A stretch of DNA of 64,000 nt from Paracoccaceae bacterium (GTDB lineage: Bacteria > Pseudomonadota > Alphaproteobacteria > Rhodobacterales > Rhodobacteraceae), in contig WLWX01000001.1 in the NCBI GenBank assembly GCA_012103375.1, positions 3,576,492 through 3,640,491 on the forward strand, in the 5' to 3' direction. The notes beneath the pieces were generated by a model. The model searched no databases and was not told the DNA's origin. It saw only the letters and a list, made by a program, of their open reading frames with translations. The position numbers and the translations under genes are program-made. Each line of letters begins with the position of its first letter. Positions within the stretch are counted from its first letter, which is position 1. Shown piece by piece: positions 35,761 through 44,937 of this stretch.

Positions 35761-37353
35761 ATGATGGGTCCAAGGCAAGTTGCGCAAGGCGCGCTGTTCT
35801 ATGAGTTCTCGATCGAGAGTTTTGTGCCGAAGGATCATCCCGTCCGGGGAATTGATCGCTTCCTTGATCTGACAGGTGTGCGCCCCTTGCTCGCTTCATA
35901 CTACAGTGCCAATGGCCGCCCTTCGATTGATCCTGAACTGATGATCCGCATGCTGTTGTTGGGCTATTGTCAGGGCATCCGTTCCGAGCGACGGCTTTGC
36001 GAAGAGGTTCATGTCAATCTGGCGTATCGTTGGTTTTGTAAGCTTGATTTGGCTGATCCAGTGCCCGACCATTCGACATTCTCTAAGAACCGGCATGGCC
36101 GTTTCCGCGAGAGCGGTTTGTTCCGACATTTGTTCGAGGTCGTTTTGCAGCGCTGCATGGATGAGGGGCTGGTTGGCGGCCACAGCTTTGGTGTTGATGC
36201 CAGTCTGATCCCCGCGAATGCAAACCAGACGCGCGGCGTTGAAAGCAAAGACGGACTGCCAGCAGATCTGACGTCCCGTGCCGTCGACGAATATCTCGAG
36301 ACGCTGGATGATGTGGCCTTCGGTGCTGCGACCAAGGTCGTCCCCAAATACATCTCACCGGCTGATCCAGCAGCGCGTTGGACTGGGGCTGACGGGGGAG
36401 CCGCCTACTTTGCCTATTCCACTAACTATATGGTCGATTTGGATAATGCAGTCATCGTGGACGTCGAGCCGACGGCTCCGATCCGGCCTGCAGAGGCGCG
36501 GGCAGCAAGGGAGATGATCGATCGTGTACATGAGCGGTTTGGCATCAAACCTGACAAGCTTGTGGGTGATACGGGTTACGGATGATTGTGTTGAAAAACT
36601 CCGTTTTAGGGCCTGAACGATGATTTTTCTTTCCATGCAGCCCGATCCTAAATTTTTGGCGCGGGGGTCGGCCCAAATCGCCTACATGCGCTCACGCGCA
36701 GCCATGCGCTGTCTCGTGGTCAAAGCTTTCCGACTATTTCGCTTCATAGGTTTTCGCAAGAAATCCGCGACGCTCTGATTTCGGAGTTTTTCAACACAAT
36801 CGGATCAGCCGAGATGTTGGGCTGGCTTGTGGACGAACGTCAAATCGAACCCCACATTCCGGTCTGGGATAAGTCAAAACGAACTGACGGCACATTCTCA
36901 CGCGAAGACTTTGTCTACGACCCGGCGACCGACAGCTATACTTGCCCGACCGGCAAAGCCTTGCAAACATATCGGCGGAACTTCTCAAAACCGCGAAAGC
37001 CCAATGGCAGCAAAGACGGGTTCATCAGATACCGAGCCTCAAAGCACGATTGCGACGCATGCCCTCTGAAGTCGCAATGCTGTCCGAAGGACGACGGCAG
37101 ACGCCTTATGCGGTCCGTTCACGAAGCCGCCCGAGACGTCGCTCGCGATATCCGAAAAACAGATGCCTACATGACGTCGTTCATCCAAAGGCGGAAGGTT
37201 GAAATGCTCTTTGCCCACCTGAAACGATACATCGGCGTGCAGATGATGCGGCTTCGAGGACCCAAAGGCGCAACCGAACAGTTCCAACTCGCAGCAACAG
37301 CTCAAAACCTCCGGAAACTGGCGAAGTTGGTGCCAGCAACAGTGCCAACGTGA
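35761..37353 (+). pseudogene. IS1182-family transposase interrupted by miniature element copy 5
   Basis: Joining 35761-36583 to 36806-37353 gives one 456-residue DDE transposase. The N-terminus has the DUF772-type RPSIDPELMIRMLLLGYCQG and DHSTFSKNR; HSFGVDASLIPAN gives an early acidic residue; the join is VGDTGYGSAEMLGWL; a zinc-like cluster CDACPLKSQCCP follows; and RRKVEMLFAHLKRYIG supplies the final Glu. The element falls directly after the conserved GDTGYG, so the gene is inactivated. Before insertion the copy looks complete and free of other stops. Confidence 0.92.
36584..36801 (+). mobile_element. 218-bp miniature inverted-repeat element, copy 5, inside the IS1182-type transposase
   Basis: Same 218 bp as the other copies. 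Target duplication GGAT lies at 36580-36583 and 36802-36805. It is nested within the insertion sequence whose terminal repeats resemble its own. Confidence 0.95.
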
Positions 37354-37506
37354 AAGAAAACGGCGCGCGGCCGCCTCTCGCTCAACAACGCGCCGACCAA
37401 AACATCGACTTCTTCAACAGTATCCACGCAAAGCTGCCTTTCCACCTTATTCAAACCAGAATTCGCGTGAATAGCGGCACGGCACGAGCAAACAGGCCCA
37501 AATTCC

Positions 37507-39069
37507 ATGACCGAAACCACACAAACAACCCGGCCCGGACGAGACATTCCATGGGATGCCATCGGTATTGCCGCCGGGTTGGCGTTGTTGGCCATGAACC
37601 TCTGGCGGCACCGCCTGTTCGTGCATGACGACAGCTTTATTTCGCTGCGCTATGCCCGCAATCTGGCGGAACATGGACAGCTTGTGTGGAACCTGGGCGA
37701 ACGGGTCGAGGGTTATACCAATTTCCTGCATGTGGTCGCCAGTGCCGGGCTGATCCGGATTGGGTTTGATCCGCTCGCAGCGGCGCAGTCGCTGAATGTC
37801 GCGGCGGCGGTTCTGTTACTGGTGGTTGCCGCGCGGGCCGGGCGACTTGTCGCGCCGGATGCACCGGTGGCAAGGGCCGCCGCCGTTCCGATGATCGGCG
37901 CCAGCCCCGGTGTCGCGATCTGGACGCTTGGCGGGCTAGAGGCTGTGCCCGTCGCCGCCCTTCTGGGCCTTGGCATGTATCGCGTTTTGCGCATCGTCAA
38001 TGGCGACCACGGTCGTGGAACGCTTCTGGCCGCACTCGCCTTTTCGCTTGCGGTGCTGACGCGTCTGGACACGGCGGTGTTCATTGCGGGTGCAGGGCTG
38101 GGGCTGATGCTGGCGACAAATCTGTCGCCCGGCAGACGGGTTGGGCTGGCGGTGCTGATCGTCGGGGTGCCTGCCGCAGTGGCCTTTGCCCATATGGGGT
38201 GGCGGGTCTGGTACTATGGCGAATATCTGCCGCTGACATTCCACGCCAAGACCGGGCTGCCGACACTGGCGCGGCTGTCCTTCTTCCCACGCTATGCGCT
38301 GGCGTCCCTGCTGCCCGCGCTGATCGTGACGCTTGGCTTGCTGGGCTTCGTTGCCCTGCTTCGGCGTCCACCCTCTGCCGGGTTGGCGAGGCTGCTGGGC
38401 GTACCGATGCTGGCCTACCTGCTGTACGTCGGCTGGGCTGGCGGCGATCACATGCTGGGCGCGCGTCTGTTCCTGCCCGTGCTGGTTTCGGTGGCCATGC
38501 TGGTCCTGTTAGCAATAACGCATCTGAGCGATGGTCGCGACAAGCCGGTCAGCCTCATTGCGCTGGCCCTGGTGGCAGTGACCGGCCTGCAGATCCCATC
38601 CCTGAAGCAGGATGAGGCCGCCTTTATGGGCCGCTTGCTGGGCCTTCACTTTGCCGAGACGTTGCCAAAAGGATCAACCATCGCGTTGCACACGGCCGGT
38701 TCGACCCCCTATTTCGCAACCGACAACACGTTCATCGACATGCTGGGGTTGAACGACCCGCATATCGCGCGGCGCAACCCGGTGCCGATGCTGGCCACGT
38801 GGCAGGAGGTCCCCGGCCACAGCAAGGGCGACGGGGCCTATGTGCTGGAGCGTGAGCCGGATGTCATCGTGGTCGGCTCCGCACGCGGTATCCTGATCGA
38901 CGATGAGCCGTGGTTCCTCAGCGACGCTGAATTGGCGCAGTTGCCGGAATTTCGCGAATGCTATGCACCGGATACCGTGTTTCTTGACGCGCCTGATGCG
39001 ATCAAGTGGCGCGGGCCAGCGACTGTCTGGCCGATCCGCTTTGCCTACTACACACGCAGTTGCAGTTAG
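37507..39069 (+). CDS. Polytopic membrane protein, glycosyltransferase-like (arabinofuranosyltransferase AftB-type)
   Basis: A 520-residue integral membrane protein with about ten hydrophobic helices in its first 380 residues and a soluble C-terminal domain. The first periplasmic loop [20 protein letters not shown], with paired aspartates, and [10 protein letters not shown] are typical of GT-C enzymes related to AftB-like arabinofuranosyltransferases that use polyprenyl-linked donors. The sugar is unknown. It lies just beyond the IS1182-type element; only 78 bases separate the right duplication and the ATG and no strong ribosome-binding site is visible, so its promoter may have been affected. 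Confidence 0.7.
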   Translation: MTETTQTTRPGRDIPWDAIGIAAGLALLAMNLWRHRLFVHDDSFISLRYARNLAEHGQLVWNLGERVEGYTNFLHVVASAGLIRIGFDPLAAAQSLNVAAAVLLLVVAARAGRLVAPDAPVARAAAVPMIGASPGVAIWTLGGLEAVPVAALLGLGMYRVLRIVNGDHGRGTLLAALAFSLAVLTRLDTAVFIAGAGLGLMLATNLSPGRRVGLAVLIVGVPAAVAFAHMGWRVWYYGEYLPLTFHAKTGLPTLARLSFFPRYALASLLPALIVTLGLLGFVALLRRPPSAGLARLLGVPMLAYLLYVGWAGGDHMLGARLFLPVLVSVAMLVLLAITHLSDGRDKPVSLIALALVAVTGLQIPSLKQDEAAFMGRLLGLHFAETLPKGSTIALHTAGSTPYFATDNTFIDMLGLNDPHIARRNPVPMLATWQEVPGHSKGDGAYVLEREPDVIVVGSARGILIDDEPWFLSDAELAQLPEFRECYAPDTVFLDAPDAIKWRGPATVWPIRFAYYTRSCS

Positions 39070-39184
39070 ACCGCCATATTGAAAATCTCAATCGCTATCG
39101 GAACTGTCTGCGCCCGGTGCGCGCCTTGCTAAGGTCGCACGTTCATCTACGGGTATCGTTTCAGTAACAATGAACAATGCTCAA

Positions 39185-39205
39185 GAAATCCGCCCTCAGG
39201 ATTTC
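39185..39205 (-). terminator. Hairpin at the end of phaR
   Basis: On the minus strand GAAATCC-loop-GGATTTC forms a 7-bp stem whose loop contains the phaR stop codon, followed by TTGAGCATTGTTC. It is only moderately T-rich, so termination is plausible but not certain. Confidence 0.4.
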
Positions 39206-39753
39206 TTTCCCATCTTCGAAAGCTTGTCCTGCATCGCCGCCAGCTGGGCCTTGATTTCATCCAGGTCACTTTCGGCATTCGCGTCAGCCTCGGCCGGTTG
39301 CGAAGGACTGCCCCAATTCGCCAGACCCCCGGTCATTGCTTTCATGAACGCCTCTTGCTGGGCTTTCATGGCATCGAAGCCGGGCATTTTGGCCATCGGG
39401 CTGGAACCAAGGTTGTCCATCACCTTGGACTGACCGTCGCGCAACATCTCAAAGCTCATCGCCAGGAATTGCGGCACCACGGATTGTGCCTGACTGGTAT
39501 AGCTGCGCACCAGATCGGTCAGCACATCCGTCGGCAGCACGTTTTCGCCACGGCTTTCGTGTTCAGCGATGATCTGCAACAGGTACTGCCGGGTCAGGTC
39601 GTCGCCGGATTTGAGGTCGACGATCTGCACGTCGCGGCCCGCCCGGATGAACGAGGCGACATCGTCCAGCGTCACGTAATCGCTGGTTTCGGTGTTGTAC
39701 AAACGGCGGCTGGCATAGCGTTTGATCAGAAGCGGCGCGGTCTTGTCGGCCAT
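39196..39753 (-). CDS. phaR: Polyhydroxyalkanoate synthesis repressor PhaR
   Basis: A 185-residue regulator. The N-terminal PHB/PHA accumulation DNA-binding domain (LLIKRYASRRLYNTETSDYV, residues 7-26) is followed by a PHB-accumulation regulatory domain and a charged tail. PhaR represses phasin and PHA genes until it is titrated by PHA granules. It is the last gene of the minus-strand phaC-phaP-phaR row and has a likely own binding site upstream, consistent with self-regulation. Confidence 0.95.
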   Translation of the reverse strand: MADKTAPLLIKRYASRRLYNTETSDYVTLDDVASFIRAGRDVQIVDLKSGDDLTRQYLLQIIAEHESRGENVLPTDVLTDLVRSYTSQAQSVVPQFLAMSFEMLRDGQSKVMDNLGSSPMAKMPGFDAMKAQQEAFMKAMTGGLANWGSPSQPAEADANAESDLDEIKAQLAAMQDKLSKMGKKS

Positions 39754-39766
39754 ATCCGGCGTCCCT

Positions 39767-39783
39767 TGTTGCGGCAGTGCAGC
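39767..39783 (-). promoter_or_regulatory. Imperfect PhaR-type site upstream of phaR
   Basis: On the minus strand the sequence reads ATGCTGCACTGCCGCAAC: CTGC, three bases, then GCCG, one mismatch from the CTGC-N3-GCAG pattern published for Paracoccus PhaR. It lies about 15-30 bases before the phaR start, suited to self-repression. Confidence 0.4.
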
Positions 39784-39802
39784 ATAGCCTAGGACGGGCC
39801 GC

Positions 39803-39836
39803 GGCAAAAAGAAAGGGCGGGCACGAAGGCCCGCCC
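39803..39836 (-). terminator. Rho-independent terminator of phaP
   Basis: Reading the minus strand, GGGCGGGC-CTTCGT-GCCCGCCC is a perfect 8-bp GC stem followed directly by TTTCTTTTTGCC. It lies 30 bases after the phaP stop and would separate abundant phasin transcription from phaR. Confidence 0.85.
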
Positions 39837-39865
39837 AGTTCAGGGGAGAATTCTGTATTTGCGGA

Positions 39866-40309
39866 TCAAGCGGCTTTCGCAGCTTTCTTCGCGGCCTTGG
39901 TCACGTCGTCGGTGGCTTTCTTGGCAGCTGCCGAGAGTTCCTCACCAGCGTCTTTACCAGCAGCCATCAGCAGTTCGACGGTGTCCATCTGAACTTTCTT
40001 GGCAACTTCGGCGTAAGCGGCCAGCGACTCGGAGGTCATTTCGGACGCAGCCGATGCGAAATCGGTGACGACTTTCGAATAATCAGCCGGGTCCTTCTGG
40101 GCTTTGGTCACGGTGCCGACTTTGGCCAGGGTGTCCTGGGTCCATTTGGTCGAAATCTCGGTCGACTTTTCAGCCGCATTCAGGGCAACCGCGCTCAGCT
40201 TTTCGTTGAAAGCGACGGCGGATTTGAAGGCGTCCTGACCGGCGGTCATGTCGACCGGGAATGCGCCGAAGAAATCCTGAACCATCTTGGTGTAATCTTG
40301 CTGTGCCAT
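39866..40309 (-). CDS. phaP: Phasin, PHA granule-associated protein
   Basis: A 147-residue phasin_2-type protein, highly helical and Ala/Lys-rich (for example SAAAKKATDDVTKAAKKAAKAA at the C-terminus), starting MAQQDYTKMVQDFFGAF. It coats polyhydroxyalkanoate granules and controls their size. The ATG at 40309 has AAGGATG upstream. It is preceded by a cluster of PhaR-type sites and followed by a strong terminator, the usual arrangement for a strongly expressed PhaR-controlled gene. Confidence 0.93.
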   Translation of the reverse strand: MAQQDYTKMVQDFFGAFPVDMTAGQDAFKSAVAFNEKLSAVALNAAEKSTEISTKWTQDTLAKVGTVTKAQKDPADYSKVVTDFASAASEMTSESLAAYAEVAKKVQMDTVELLMAAGKDAGEELSAAAKKATDDVTKAAKKAAKAA

Positions 40310-40374
40310 TGTCATCATCCTTTGTGTCGGGTGCGGCGGGGCCGGTCATCCGGGGCCGCCTGTTGTTTGCTTGT

Positions 40375-40429
40375 GCAGCATAAATACATGCTGCGATGCG
40401 GCATTTCAAGGGTTTATGCTGCGCTGCAG
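40375..40429 (-). promoter_or_regulatory. PhaR operator cluster upstream of phaP
   Basis: Two inverted repeats in the phaC-phaP gap. GCAGCAT-N6-ATGCTGC lies at 40375-40394. CTGC-GCT-GCAG, an exact match to the CTGC-N3-4-GCAG site reported for Paracoccus denitrificans PhaR, lies at 40419-40429 and is extended to TGCTGCGCTGCAGCA. Further GCAG/CTGC half sites continue to about 40460. Placement directly before the phasin gene fits repression by PhaR. Confidence 0.75.
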
Positions 40430-40463
40430 CAAAAATATTTGCAGTCAGTTTAACGCAGCAAAA

Positions 40464-42269
40464 TCAGTCGTTTACCTTGGAAACAACATAGGTTCCCGGT
40501 GCGGGGGCAAGAATTTTTTGCCCCTTTGCCCCCGGTTTGCGCGCCGCAACCTGCTTGCCGGAGCGGCCGGACAGCCAGGCATCCCAGGCAGGCCACCACG
40601 ATCCATCGACGAAACCCGCGCCCTCCATCCAGTCGTCAGCAAGCTCGGGCCAGTCGCTATTCACATAGTGGCCGTATTTCTTCTTCGACGGTGGATTGAC
40701 GATCCCGGCGATATGCCCGCTTTGCGAAACCACGAAGCTTTTGTCGCCCGACCCCATCGCCCGCATCGACGCATAACTCGCCTTCCAGGCGGCAATGTGA
40801 TCCGTCTCGCACGCGATTGCCATAAGCGGCACAACCACGTCCGAGGATGTCAGCGTTTCGCCCAGCAGTTCAAACCCGCCATCGGCGAATTCGTTGTTCT
40901 GGCACAGGTGTCGCAGATATTGCACCGCCATGCGCCCCGGCAGATTGGTGCTGTCGCCGTTCCAGAACAGCAGGTCGAAGGCAGGCGGCGCCTCGCCCAT
41001 CATATAGCTTTTGATCGCCGGGCCATAGATCAGGTCGTTGCTGCGCAGGAACGAAAACGTCCGCGACATGAAGAACGAATGCAGGATACCGTTTTCGGTG
41101 CATTCCGCCTCGATCCCGTCAACGAAATCGTCGTTGAGGAAAACGCCAATCTCTCCCTGATCGGAAAAATCAGTGAGCGTGGTGAAAAACGTCGCCGAGT
41201 TGACCGAGGTATCGCCACGCTTCGCCATCAGCGCCAGGGTCAGCGCCAGTGTCGTCCCGCCGATACAATATCCGGTGGCGTTCACCTGTATTTGTCGGGT
41301 GATTTTTTTGACCTCGGCGATGGCGGTCAGATACCCCTCTTCGATATACTCCTCCAACCCGACGTCGGCATAGGATGCGTCCGGGTTCACCCAGCTGACA
41401 ACGAAGACCGTGTACCCCTGATCAACCATCCATTTGATCAGGCTGTTCTTTTCCTTCATGTCGAGGATGTAGAATTTGTTGATCCAGGGCGGGAAGATCA
41501 GCAGCGGGATCGCATGAACCTTGTCGGTCGTCGGCGTGTACTGGATCAGCTCGAACATCCGGTTGCGGAACACGACCGAGCCGGGCGTCGTCCCAAGGTT
41601 CTCACCCACTTTGAAGGCATTGCGATCCGCCAGCGTGACCAGCAGGTCGCCTTCGTTCGCCTCAATATCCCGGACCAGGTTTTCAAGCCCGTCCACCAGG
41701 CTTTGGCCTTCGGTCTCGACCGCCTTGGTCAGCGCTTCGGGGTTGGTGGCCAGAAAATTTGTCGGGGACAGCATGTCCATGATTTGGCGAGAGAAGAATT
41801 CCAGCCGTTTCTTATCGCGCGGATCGTCCACTTCGATCCCCTGAACCGCATCGCTGATCGCCTGCGAATTGAACAGATACTGCTGTTTGACATAGTTGAA
41901 ATAGGGGTTGGTGGCCCACATCGGGTTGGAAAACCGCGGATCGGTCGGGCCGGTGTCTTCGGGCAGGTCCAGCTTGCCCTCCAGCAGATGCTCCTGCGCT
42001 TCAACATAGTGCTTCAGCGTTTTGCCCCAATATCCGACCTGCTGTTCGATCATTTTCGACGGATTTGCCATCATCTCGGAAAAATACGCTGTCGCCGCCT
42101 TGGCGAACAAATCCGGGCTGGGGGCTTGCAGGCCTTCACGCACCGATTTCTTGTTGCTGAGCGCTGCAACCAACCGGGCTGACAGATCCTCAACCTTGGC
42201 GATATTCTGGTTCAGCCGATCCAACCCTGCATCATCAGCGGGCGCGTTCTTAATATCATCATTTGTCAT
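40464..42269 (-). CDS. phaC: Class I poly(3-hydroxyalkanoate) synthase
   Basis: A 601-residue class I PHA synthase that polymerises (R)-3-hydroxyacyl-CoA. An N-terminal PhaC_N region is followed by an alpha/beta-hydrolase core with the lipase-like box GYCIGG, whose Cys335 is the acylated nucleophile. The catalytic Asp is probably in AIACETDHIAAW and the His in SGHIAGIVNPPSKKKYGHY. It is divergent from the depolymerase gene and upstream of phaP and phaR in the typical rhodobacterial layout. Confidence 0.96.
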   Translation of the reverse strand: MTNDDIKNAPADDAGLDRLNQNIAKVEDLSARLVAALSNKKSVREGLQAPSPDLFAKAATAYFSEMMANPSKMIEQQVGYWGKTLKHYVEAQEHLLEGKLDLPEDTGPTDPRFSNPMWATNPYFNYVKQQYLFNSQAISDAVQGIEVDDPRDKKRLEFFSRQIMDMLSPTNFLATNPEALTKAVETEGQSLVDGLENLVRDIEANEGDLLVTLADRNAFKVGENLGTTPGSVVFRNRMFELIQYTPTTDKVHAIPLLIFPPWINKFYILDMKEKNSLIKWMVDQGYTVFVVSWVNPDASYADVGLEEYIEEGYLTAIAEVKKITRQIQVNATGYCIGGTTLALTLALMAKRGDTSVNSATFFTTLTDFSDQGEIGVFLNDDFVDGIEAECTENGILHSFFMSRTFSFLRSNDLIYGPAIKSYMMGEAPPAFDLLFWNGDSTNLPGRMAVQYLRHLCQNNEFADGGFELLGETLTSSDVVVPLMAIACETDHIAAWKASYASMRAMGSGDKSFVVSQSGHIAGIVNPPSKKKYGHYVNSDWPELADDWMEGAGFVDGSWWPAWDAWLSGRSGKQVAARKPGAKGQKILAPAPGTYVVSKVND

Positions 42270-42373
42270 ATTCCCGAAACCAGCCCTTTACTTTGCAGGT
42301 GCAGCATTTACCTTTGGAGCAATCATACCGCAGCCGGGCCAATCCGGCAAAGCGGCATAAGGGACTAGCCGCT

Positions 42374-43702
42374 ATGCGCCAGATGGCCACCTATGACCTG
42401 ATCGAAACCATGCGCACCACTAACAAGTGGCTGGGGGCGACTGCGCGCGCGCTGGGCTCCTATCCCGCGACCGGTCTGGTGCCAAACCCGATGTTCAACT
42501 GGATCGCGGCCTGGGGCGAAGTGACCGAACGTACGTTTTCGCGTATGGTCACCCGGCCCGATTGGGGTATCGACACGATCAGCAATGAAGACGGGCGTGA
42601 CCACATGGTGACGATCGACAAGGTGGTTGAAAAACCCTTTGGCGATCTGATCCGCTTTAGCGTCGCGGGGCGCCCCGACAAAAAACGCCGGATCCTGCTG
42701 GTGGCGCCGATGTCCGGCCACTATGCCACGCTGCTGCGTTCAACCGTGCGCAGCCTGCTGCCGGATGCCGAAGTCTGGGTGACCGACTGGCACAATGCGC
42801 GCGATATTCCGGTTAGCACCGGCAAATTCGATGTCGAGGATTACACGCTCTACCTGGCCGAGTTTATGGAGCATCTGGGCCACGACACCCATGTGATCGC
42901 CGTGTGTCAACCCGTCCCGCTGGCGCTGGCGGCGACGGCCTATCTGGCCGACCAGAACCCCAAGGCGCAGCCGAAAACCCTGACCCTGATCGGCGGCCCG
43001 GTGGATCCGGACGCCGCACCCACGGATGTGACCGATTTCGGGCGCCGCGTTACCATGGGCCAGTTGGAGCATATGGTGATCCAGCGTGTCGGGCTGAAAT
43101 ACGCAGGCGTCGGGCGCATGGTCTATCCGGGCCTGCTGCAACTGGCGAGCTTCATGTCGATGAACGGCGAACGCCACGGGCAGGCCTTTCAGGATCAGGT
43201 CATGGCGACAGCGCGCGGTGAAGCCGGGGATCACGACAAGCACAACAAGTTCTACGACGAATACCTCGCCGTGATGGACATGACGGCAGAATTCTACCTC
43301 TCAACGGTCGAACGTATTTTCAAAGCCCGTGAGGTTGCCACCAACAGTTTCACCATCGCAGGGAAGCCTGTCGATATCGCTGCGATCAAGGATGTCGCCG
43401 TGAACGTGATCGAGGGGGAGGAGGACGACATTTCCGCCCCCGGCCAATGCCTTGCGGCGCTGGACCTGCTGTCCGGCCTGCCCGAGGCCAAAAAGGCCAG
43501 CCATCTGGAACCCGATGCGGGCCACTACGGTATTTTTGCGGGGCGCAGCTGGCGTCAGAATATCCGACCCCTGGTACTGGATTTCATCGACGCGCAGTCT
43601 GGCGGCAAAAGGCGCAAGCCGGCGAATTCCACCCGACGCCCGGCCAAGCCGGAACCGGTGGTTGATCTGGCCTCGACCGCGAAAGGGCCTTTGCCGGTCT
43701 GA
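42374..43702 (+). CDS. phaZ: Intracellular PHA depolymerase
   Basis: A 442-residue intracellular depolymerase that mobilises stored polyhydroxybutyrate. The region around VIAVCQPVPLALAATAYL has the Cys178 nucleophile expected of the PhaZ1 family, with VEGEEDDISAPGQ and HLEPDAGHYGIFAGRSWR giving the Asp and His. It has a basic C-terminal tail (GGKRRKPANSTRRPAKPEP). The ATG at 42374 was preferred to that at 42383 because AAGGGAC precedes it. It is divergent from phaC, so synthesis and breakdown genes share a 104-bp promoter region. Confidence 0.93.
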   Translation: MRQMATYDLIETMRTTNKWLGATARALGSYPATGLVPNPMFNWIAAWGEVTERTFSRMVTRPDWGIDTISNEDGRDHMVTIDKVVEKPFGDLIRFSVAGRPDKKRRILLVAPMSGHYATLLRSTVRSLLPDAEVWVTDWHNARDIPVSTGKFDVEDYTLYLAEFMEHLGHDTHVIAVCQPVPLALAATAYLADQNPKAQPKTLTLIGGPVDPDAAPTDVTDFGRRVTMGQLEHMVIQRVGLKYAGVGRMVYPGLLQLASFMSMNGERHGQAFQDQVMATARGEAGDHDKHNKFYDEYLAVMDMTAEFYLSTVERIFKAREVATNSFTIAGKPVDIAAIKDVAVNVIEGEEDDISAPGQCLAALDLLSGLPEAKKASHLEPDAGHYGIFAGRSWRQNIRPLVLDFIDAQSGGKRRKPANSTRRPAKPEPVVDLASTAKGPLPV

Positions 43703-43714
43703 ATGGTAGTCACA

Positions 43715-43767
43715 GCTGGAGGGGCCAGCCCCTCCAGACCTCCCCGGGATATTTTTGGGTCAATGAT
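43715..43767 (+). repeat. Intergenic repeat, long form (after phaZ)
   Basis: CTGGAGGGG-CC-AGCCCCTCCAG stem followed by ACCTCCCCGGGATATTTTTGG and GTCAATGATG. Same layout as the repeat after dnaJ, with the alternative ending GTCAATGATG also seen at 57341 and 63528. It lies between convergent genes phaZ and the MetE-like gene. Confidence 0.7.
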
Positions 43768-43770
43768 GCG

Positions 43771-44904
43771 TCAGAGGCGCGCGGACGCAAGCCCTGCGCC
43801 TTCGGACAGCGCCGCCAGTTTGGCGAATGCAATCTCGGGATCGACCGCACCGAAGCCTGCAAAGGTGCCGAAGCCGCAGTCTGATCCGGCCATCACACGT
43901 TCGGCCCCGACGATATCGGTGAAGCGTTCAATGCGCTGGGCGACGACTTCGGGATGCTCGACGAAATTCGTGGTACTGTCGATGACGCCTGGGATCAGGA
44001 TCTTGTCGTCCGGGATGTCGGCCTTTCGGTCGCGGAATACTGTCCATTCATGCGCGTGACGCGGGTTCGAGGTTTCGAACAAGACCGAACCGGCACGCGC
44101 ATTCATCAACGTGTCGAACATTTTCGCCATCTCGATATCGCAGACATGCGGGCCTTCGTAATTGCCCCAGCAGATGTGGACACGCACCCGCGCAGGGTCG
44201 ATGCCGTCCAGCGCATGGTTCAGCGCTTCGACATGGGATCCGGCAATCTTGATGAATTCTGCATCGCTGAGATCGTTGAACAGCATGTGCCGTGACAGCG
44301 CCAGATCCGGGCAGTCCAGTTGCAGCATCAGCCCCGAGTCGACGATTGTGCGGTATTCCGCCGCCATGGCATCGGCCAGTGCTGCAAGATAGGCGTCGCG
44401 CGTCTTGTAGAAGTCGTTTTGCAGGAACAGGCTGATCACGCCGGGCGAGGCGGCGTTCATGAAACCGCCGCCAGCCCCCTGGCTCGTGATCGCCGCCTTG
44501 AGGTTGGCGATGTCTTTCTCCAACTCTCCTTGACCTTTGGACTTTACTTCGCCCACGCACATCGGACGCGCGTAGGTCGGCGTGCCACCGTCGTCTGCCA
44601 GCCGTTCAAGGAAGCTGGGGAACAGCTTCAGGTCGGCGGGTGCATTCCTGGGGCTGTCGCCGCCGAACCCGGTGTAGCGATCCTTGACGTAGGTGGCATA
44701 GCTGATCTTGGACGTTTCTCCGTCGCTGACCATATCGATTCCGGCCTCGACCTGGCGGCGGACGGTTTCGTTGACCCCTTCGGTCATTGCGGCGTCAAAT
44801 TCGGCCATGTCATAGGCCGCGCCCTTTTCGCGCGCGAAGATGAAATCCACGATTTTCTGGCTGCGCGGCAGACTGCCGACATGAGTGGTTTTGATGCGGG
44901 TCAT
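43771..44904 (-). CDS. Cobalamin-independent methionine synthase (MetE) C-terminal family methyltransferase
   Basis: A 377-residue single-barrel member of the MetE/epoxyalkane:CoM-transferase family. It starts THVGSLPRSQKIVDFI and carries the zinc-ligand segments VHICWGNYEGPH near residue 230 and AGSDCGFGTFAGFG near residue 345. It lacks the N-terminal barrel of full MetE (about 750 residues), so it is not a classical methionine synthase; proteins of this type may transfer methyl or alkyl groups between small thiols. The real substrate is unknown. Two IS630 elements lie just upstream of its start. Confidence 0.8.
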   Translation of the reverse strand: MTRIKTTHVGSLPRSQKIVDFIFAREKGAAYDMAEFDAAMTEGVNETVRRQVEAGIDMVSDGETSKISYATYVKDRYTGFGGDSPRNAPADLKLFPSFLERLADDGGTPTYARPMCVGEVKSKGQGELEKDIANLKAAITSQGAGGGFMNAASPGVISLFLQNDFYKTRDAYLAALADAMAAEYRTIVDSGLMLQLDCPDLALSRHMLFNDLSDAEFIKIAGSHVEALNHALDGIDPARVRVHICWGNYEGPHVCDIEMAKMFDTLMNARAGSVLFETSNPRHAHEWTVFRDRKADIPDDKILIPGVIDSTTNFVEHPEVVAQRIERFTDIVGAERVMAGSDCGFGTFAGFGAVDPEIAFAKLAALSEGAGLASARL

Positions 44905-44937
44905 AGATGTGTCCTTTTCGGAATTTACCGGACCCTA

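Larger units (their letters stand above)
35687..37424 (+). mobile_element. IS1182-type insertion sequence carrying a nested miniature element
   Basis: Ends GATACTGTTGAAAAAGTCCG (left) and, inverted, GATACTGTTGAAGAAGTCGA (right), flanked by a 4-bp duplication CACG at 35683-35686 and 37425-37428. Without the nested 218-bp element and its extra 4 bases the IS is 1516 bp with a single transposase gene. The ends share 17 of 20 positions with the ends of the miniature elements, and both make 4-bp duplications. Confidence 0.88.

Noticed and set aside
40371-42182. A 603-codon open frame on the plus strand opposite phaC
   Set aside because: It is a shadow of the confidently identified PHA synthase gene and has no ribosome-binding site or protein family.
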